Shown piece after piece: positions 58,399-64,000 of a DNA stretch of 64,000 bases. Made by a program: the position numbers and the translations under genes. Every line of letters begins with the position of its first letter. Within the stretch, counting starts at the first letter, position 1. Source of the stretch: Liolophura sinensis. Taxonomy: Eukaryota > Mollusca > Polyplacophora > Chitonida > Chitonidae. The notes beneath the pieces are model-generated. The model saw only the letters and a list, made by a program, of their open reading frames with translations. It searched no databases and was not told the DNA's origin. The stretch spans positions 2,480,001-2,544,000 of the forward strand of contig NC_088304.1 in the NCBI RefSeq assembly GCF_032854445.1, written 5' to 3'.

Positions 58399-59389
58399 TG
58401 TTATGTATGACTATTTAACGTTTTCATGTACTGTTAGTCTGCGGATCTTTGTGAAAGCATAACAGGCCCTGTTATATCTGTACAGCGCGGACCTGATCGA
58501 AAGCACCTTGTTCAATGCTTCGTTTATTTCATTGGCTGTTAATTCTGTGTTTAAGAATAGTTGAATCCACCTGGAACGTATATAAGCCGTGTTTTCTGTG
58601 CAGAGAGGAGGTATTTTTGCTGCATCCACTGGGAGCCAGGAGAGTGTGCGACGCTCTCGTATCGAGTCCATTATATTGATATGAGCTGGTGATGCCAGTT
58701 TCGTTTGGGAGGACAGATGTTTATGCCGGCACCGTTTGTGTACCACAGTAGTACTGATGTCTGGTTTATGTGAATTTCTGCTGAAGTCACGTTTATTGGT
58801 GTTCGGATCTTTATTTATGATTATACAGTGTTGACTGTGTAATTTGTTTAACACGCTGACCTCACCTGACCGACAAGGTCGTCAAGGACTCTAAACTGAA
58901 GTTTTCAGTTTTGCAAAGGACGTTCGTTCTGCCACAAGGTGACATTACTCTACGTCTCTGAACGGCTCGTTTGTGAGTTTCTGCGGGAGCTGTGACTGTT
59001 CTAAAGTGGATTATACCTCCATGCCTGTATTTACCCTGTGTTGTGCTCTGTGGGTGTGACGTCATTCAAAGGCTTGACTGTTCCAGTTCTGTGTAACCTG
59101 TGTACTGTGTTCGCGTTCGCTAACCTAGCGAAGTACCTGAATGGGACAATTTGTGACTTGTGTGAATTGTGTGTTCTTTACGTTGGATCTCCTGGAATAC
59201 GTTCCTTGGGATGCAAAGGTGAACTGGAAACTTTTAAAGACCGGTAATACTGATGTGTATGTTTTTTTATGTTGTTGCTGTTGAACTGTCTGAAAAACTG
59301 TACGTCTCATTTTATATATAAAACATTGTTTACATTGTAATATTGAGTCACTGAGTCTGTTTTCTGTTGCTGTTTTCAATACCGTAACA
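58399..59389 (+). repeat. 3' LTR, complete (991 bp)
   Basis: Runs TGTTATGTATGACTATTTAA to CAATACCGTAACA. It is followed by the 4-bp target repeat GTTC and then by the copy A continuation TAGACGACTGAATTAAAAAC. It contains an 18-bp segment (about AAGTGGATTATACCTCC) absent from the 5' LTR, and lacks about 12 bases present there. Confidence 0.95.
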
Positions 59390-60592
59390 GTTCTAGACGA
59401 CTGAATTAAAAACAGAATAAAACAGGGAGTACCACGTATGCCAGATGATATTTAATGTTCATAAAATACCGTTATCGCATTAATAGAGGTTAAATACAAA
59501 TCAAAGATGATTGTTATTTTAGTAGTGGTCGAACAAAAACTCCGTTGTAGATAAGAAGAAAATACATCGATAATATTGGATAATTTATTCCCATATTTCA
59601 AAATCTATAGTTGCTTTTTCTTCTTTCATTTAACCCAGAACTGCGGAAATACAGCTGAGTTGGTCGAACGGCAGTTCAATATTATTGGTTGATATACCTG
59701 AAGGCCTAACATTTAACGTGACCACGGTACATTTTCACTAAAGCTGCATGTAGAGAGGAATCCATCGAAATAAACCTTGTTCAGGTTGGTCGAAGACTCA
59801 AAGCTTAATACCCCTTGTGTATCGTGCACATTCAAAAACCCAAAACAGTCTTTTTACCACATTTTATTAAAATTTTATTAAAATGTCCGTATTTGATACC
59901 AGTGGTGGTGAATAAATTTCTTGCAGAAGTCCAGTAAGGTTCGTATTTGATAAATTTAGCTACCCAATCTTGGTTAAATCTTGTGGAGAGGTAATGCTAG
60001 GTAAAAGTTCAGCAATAACTTCATTCAGTATTCAGAGAATTGCCATCACCCTCTCACCACTGCCCTCCCCCATCCCTCCCCTCTTTAAAATGAAACACAC
60101 CACCGTTTGCTACACACCACCATCATCAGACGGGGCTTCTCATTTTATAAAGCATAGCCAACGCTTCTCTAACAGCCACCATAAAACATCCCTTCTTGAG
60201 TCTGCTTAAGGCCTTCAGCTATTCTACAGGCTACATATTTATAACAGTATATAATAATACCTCATTGCTTTTCTACAGATTACCTATTTATAACATTATA
60301 TAATAATACATCTTGCTATTCTAAAGACTACCCATATATAACAGTATATAATAATATCTCATCGCTAGTGTAAATTGACAAGTAAATAATGCTACCCTTG
60401 TATACACAATGGCTAAATTTAAATATATGCAAAATAAATCATTTCTATCATATGGCCTGTAAATCATGATTAAATGTAATCTTTCCAGGATTACAAATTT
60501 AACCCTTCATTATCTCTTCCGCCATCTTGGTCATTAATAGTCTATTACATTTCCCGGACGTCGTCTACTTGCCAACAAATAATCTTCCAGGT

Positions 60593-62247
60593 TTAAGACT
60601 TCTGAGTTTTACCCTTAATGATCTCTTCGCCCATCTTGGTCAGTGACAGTCTATCACATTTCCCGGACGTCGTCTTTGGAGAAGAGTCCATGAGCAGGAA
60701 ATGTCCCGGCATGTAACCAAGACCATCTGGCGCAAGAGACGGTCTGAAGATGTCCTCGACACGCCGCTTGATATCTTCTGTGGTTATGCGTGCGTCTGGT
60801 GTGAGCGTAATACAAGCGCAAATCTCCTGGTGCAATATGTCGTCATCCACACCAACAACAACAACTTCCTCAATCTCTTCAAAGTTTTCCTGAATCTTCC
60901 TCTCCACGAATGAGGGAAAAATTTTCACCGAAACCCTTTTAAGCATTTCAGTCTTCCTACCTATGATGACGATTCGTCCGTCTTGGTGGATTAGTGCTAC
61001 ATCTCCGGTATGGTACCAACCGTCTTCGTCCACAATAGGCGCTCTGGAACCGTCAAGGTAGACATAAGCTTTGGCACATGCTGGTCCACACAAACAGAGT
61101 TCCCCCTGTGTTTCCACATAGACGACTTCACCTTTTTCATCCACCACTCTAACTTCGCAGCCAGAGCAGGGGTACCCAGCTGTAACGAGTTCAAAGCCCA
61201 GCGCTGTTGCTACCCTCAAACCGATGAATGCAAACATTCAGAAGAGCCGTAGGCGGAGGCGACGGACTCTGAAACTCGTAGCAAACTGTCTACAAACTTC
61301 GCACTCACCCTTTGTCCTGTGGCTAGCGAGGTGGAGAGAAACGGCATCCTGTTTAACAGATCAGGTCTTCTCTGTAAGCTGTTTAGTCTATATTCCATCA
61401 GTAAAGCAGCATCTGGGCGTTCAGAAGATAAAACGTTCACGAAGAACTCATCGTCTGACTCTGAGTTGACTTTCGCCTTGATGTAGACTGTAGTCAACCC
61501 GATACCAAGGTACATAATTGGTTGGCCGCCCATCCAAGACATCGGTCTGTCGTTAGCAACGATTGTGTCCTCTTCCAACTCGCAAAAATCTCCCACTGAA
61601 TACGCTCCCGCTAGGATTGAGGCATGGGTGTGCACAACGAGCTTAGGCATTCCACTACTACCAGAGGTCAACACCATCATCGCTTCGTCGTCGGCGTGCA
61701 CTTCGGGAAGGTCAACATCTGGAACCTGGTTGTCCTCTGTCAAACCGAAGAGGTCAAAGGTCGTTATCTTATCTTTATGGTCCTGAAATGTTGTCAGGAT
61801 GACGCTACGATGATGAGCCTTGCAAAGGTTCTCTTTAGATTGGTTCAATTCTGTTACAGTTGCCACGCATCCTATCCCTTTGGCGATCTTTGTAAATTCT
61901 TTCTCATCGAAGGATGGCGAGTTGATAACAGTGCCACCGGTCATGTTTATACCGAAATAAGTTATGGTCCAGTTTGTCGGTGTGTCCACAAGTATGGCTA
62001 CTTTGTCACCTGCTCTGATGCCATCTCTGACAAAATGTCGGGCCAACCAGTCGGACTTGTCTGCCACTTGTTTCCTTGTCAAGGTATCCCTGGGTTGTCC
62101 GGCTTGTCTGAAGACAAACGCCATTTTGTCTGGGTTGGCCTTCGCCAGCTCTCGTATTCTGTCCGGAATTGTGCGAGGTAAGTCGAACACTGCCGAGGGC
62201 GTCTGGATGTAGCTCATCTTGAGGTCGCCATATCCATGTTTCTCCAT
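60593..62247 (-). pseudogene. Acyl-CoA synthetase/AMP-ligase copy B, single 1-nt frameshift
   Basis: Nearly identical to the gene at 32142-33791, with the same start and upstream splice acceptor. At about 61224-61229 it reads GATGAATGC where copy A reads GATGAAATGC. The lost base shifts the frame just after YGSSE and ends translation about residue 343. The C-terminal half, including GWYHTGD, GRKTEMLK and SGK motifs, remains open in the other frame (61237-60593). A 6-bp insertion adds two residues near NSESDDEFF. Few other lesions are present, so it is either a very young pseudogene or an assembly error at this base. Confidence 0.85.
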
Positions 62248-62529
62248 GTCTGGTTCCCTGGAATAGAAATGCAAAGGAAGAAACAGTTGATATTCTTTTG
62301 TTTAGGTGGAAATTAACGGTGTTTGGAACTGAACATTGTGTGCTAGTAGGCTTTGAATTAGCCGCCCAAACTTCCTGCTAAGTGTGTGCTTGGGGAAGCC
62401 AAAGGTATATTGCCTTATTTTTTCTCTGGGGTTATATACTATAATAGTATATTACGTCAAAAGCGTGTCTGATTACAGACGAGAATGAGGGGGGATCCCC
62501 TAAGTATACTATGCTATACTATAATAGAC

Positions 62530-62590
62530 TATGCTATAATATACTACACTATAATACTATGCTGTATGGCATGGCATGGCATATCATGGT
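62530..62590. repeat. TATACTATGC-type simple repeat, copy B
   Basis: Counterpart of 34045-34142, shorter by about ten bases (an ACTATATTAC unit is missing). Confidence 0.7.
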
Positions 62591-63007
62591 AAGTCATGGT
62601 GTCCGGTCGGCTTGTAGAGTTGAGTGTTGAACTGTGGCGCGCCAAAACGGAGCAGTGGGTGGGTTGGATTGTCCCAATCGGGTTTCGTTTAGTCACCTGA
62701 TTAGTGCATGCATGCTTTTGCATTAATATATGGCCAATACACGAGTAATGCCTCCACGTCTCCATCATACCTTTACCACATACACCTTAATAATGCCATC
62801 TACACGTCCAAAATTCTATGATGAACATTAGTTTCATTTGTTCAGCGTACAACATAATACAAAATGATATATAGGAAAGGTCCACAGAAAGTGCATATGT
62901 CACTCCATACACCAAGCCACGATCTATAATCCAAAGGATCACCTCTCCTTGTCTCTATCTTCATACTATTGAAGTATACTGCAACAAACAACAACCAGTA
63001 ACAAACA

Positions 63008-63345
63008 CCATACGCTACTCTACTCTACTCTACTCTGTTATACTATACTATGCTATGCTATGCTATGGTATGCTATACTATACAGCGTACTGTACTGTAT
63101 TGTATAGTTATACTATACTATGCGGTCTACTAAATAGCAGCCAACACTGCAAAACACACTGTACTATATAACAACACAACACTACATACTACACTACATT
63201 GCGCTGCACTGCACTCTGATATACTTTGCTGATGTAATGTAGTATAATGCAGTATAGTGTAGTGTGATGTAGTGTAGTGTAGTGTAGTGTAGTATAGTGT
63301 AGTGTAGTATAGTGTAGTGTAATATGTGGCGTGTCATGGTGTGGT
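63008..63345. repeat. Pentanucleotide repeats (CTACT/TGCTA then TAGTG)
   Basis: CTACT and ATGCT blocks at 63012-63120 and GTAGT/TAGTGTAGTG blocks at 63238-63330. The latter is the reverse complement of the CTACA array at 38.5-40.5 kb and adjoins a reverse copy of repeat family R. Confidence 0.9.
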
Positions 63346-63625
63346 GCAGTATAACGCAGTACACACCTACGGCACATGACTCTGCAGTCAGGCTGTGAGC
63401 GTATCGGTGCCCGCCTGGGTGTCCGGCGTTCTGGCGGCCGTGCATCCAGGTAGGGAGTCGGGTTGACATGAGTCCACTCCTCACCCAGCTCTCCCACCAA
63501 TGACCCGCTAAAAATAGCTCCCCGACAAGAAATGGACAGGGGAACGTGTTGTTTATTGTTCACAAGCTACGCGATTTGCCCATCGGTGCGAGCGGAGCAA
63601 TGTTTCCACCCTACCTGGAATGTGG
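63346..63625 (-). repeat. Repeat family R, copy 3
   Basis: Minus strand: TCCAGGTAGGGTGG, GTAGCTTGTGAACA, AGCGGGTCAT, GAGTGGACTCATGTCA, TGCACGGCCGCCAGAACGCC, ATGTGCCGTAGGTGTGTACT, CACGCCACATATTACACTAC. It then passes into the pentamer array. This copy is the most complete and shows that the other two are 5'- or internally shortened. Confidence 0.7.
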
Positions 63626-63638
63626 GGGACTGCATGTG

Positions 63639-63944
63639 TTAGTGAAAGGGAGTCATGGAGCTTTTAGGGGCCGTTTGTGTTTGTTTTGATGTTTGGCCAA
63701 CATTACCACTGAGCTTATCTTCAGGCGGTAGATATGGAGCCCAGGCATTTCCGCGGGTCGCTCTCAGTGCGCTGGACACGGTGGATTGTCTACTCGACAT
63801 GAACATTACAATGAACCAATTCGTCCAGTGGAGAGCTTTTACTCGACTCTGCTCTTCCATCGCAGTCCGCAGCGTCATTCTACCAACACGCAGTTGAGCC
63901 TTCACGATCATCATTTCAGCTATCTCAAGGGCCCGACTCGTCAC
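63639..63944 (-). other. Unrecognised 101-codon open frame
   Basis: Minus frame with MTSRALEIAEMMIVKAQLRV and WAPYLPPEDKLSGNV. No family recognised. It lies upstream (minus sense) of repeat family R and could be part of a longer mobile element whose 3' end is R. The opposite strand is also open for 80 codons. Confidence 0.25.
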
Positions 63945-64000
63945 GATAAATCCTGCACGTACGAAGTGTGCTATTGTTGGGAAATTCCAGCTATGTCAAA

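Larger units (their letters stand above)
46862..59389 (+). mobile_element. Gmr1-like Ty3/gypsy LTR retrotransposon, interrupted by a LINE
   Basis: LTRs begin TGTTATG and end CCGTAACA. The 4-bp target repeat GTTC flanks the whole (46858-46861, 59390-59393). The order is 5' LTR, primer-binding site, gag with CCHC knuckle, protease, integrase, reverse transcriptase, purine tract, 3' LTR. Integrase ahead of reverse transcriptase in a gypsy-type pol is the hallmark of Gmr1-like elements. The two LTRs differ by roughly seven substitutions plus an 18-bp and a 12-bp indel by eye, so insertion was recent. RNase H is missing and there are at least three frameshifts, so it cannot be autonomous. Confidence 0.85.
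46506..62812. repeat. Segmental duplication, copy B (filled by nested retrotransposons)
   Basis: 46506-46861 and 59390-62812 together correspond to copy A (30485-34363). The 12.5 kb between them is the LTR element with the LINE inside it. Right-hand similarity ends at TCTACACGTCCA (62801-62812). Differences from A include scattered substitutions, a 6-bp in-frame insertion and a 1-nt deletion in the ligase, and one copy fewer of the 109-bp 3' repeat. Confidence 0.93.

Noticed and set aside
58862..59065. Open frames within the LTRs (also 53542-53727)
   Set aside because: They lie antisense inside non-coding LTR sequence. Both LTR copies carry them only because they are duplicates.

Overview
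The window looks like nuclear DNA of a marine invertebrate, most likely a mollusc (inferred). It has spliced genes with GT-AG introns, long stretches without genes, many tandem repeats, and tRNA-derived SINEs whose body and AAATAAAT tail resemble repeats common in molluscs. Three things in it are well supported as protein-coding. They are a 13-exon secreted heme peroxidase with a C-terminal thrombospondin type-1 domain (minus strand, 3.6-13.4 kb), and two copies of an acyl-CoA synthetase/AMP-ligase gene (minus strand, 32.1-33.8 kb and 60.6-62.2 kb). The second ligase copy carries a 1-nt frameshift.

Layout. 0-3.6 kb: no gene seen. 3.6-13.5 kb: peroxidase gene, with three minisatellites in its introns and a TATA/CRE promoter. 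13.5-30.5 kb: no gene recognised; large tandem arrays (57-bp, 41-bp, and a 23-bp array organised in ~285-bp higher-order units) and several SINE copies. 30.5-34.4 kb: duplication copy A (ligase gene plus flanks). 34.4-38.2 kb: decayed remains of a virus-like mobile element (two capsid-like reading frames and an adenain-like cysteine protease, Polinton/Maverick-like). 38.2-40.6 kb: about 2 kb of pentanucleotide (CTACA)n array with copies of a repeat family that ends in it. 41.2 kb: fragment of a Crypton/DUF3504-type tyrosine recombinase. 43-46 kb: a second SINE family and a minisatellite. 46.5-62.8 kb: duplication copy B, enlarged by a nested insertion.

The nested insertion is the best story in the window. 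Copy A keeps the empty target site (GTTC, 30836-30839). In copy B the same site holds a complete LTR-to-LTR Ty3/gypsy-type element (46862-59389, GTTC on both sides). The integrase of this element lies upstream of reverse transcriptase, the order described for Gmr1-like elements. A 6.2-kb LINE with RNase H (I-superfamily type, minus strand) is inserted 59 bp into its 5' LTR, with a 13-bp target-site duplication. The order of events can be read directly: segmental duplication, then LTR element, then LINE. The ligase frameshift in copy B also postdates or accompanies the duplication.

Limits: no similarity searches were possible. Exon boundaries come from splice signals and an unbroken reading phase. 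Family names rest on motifs that I recognise.
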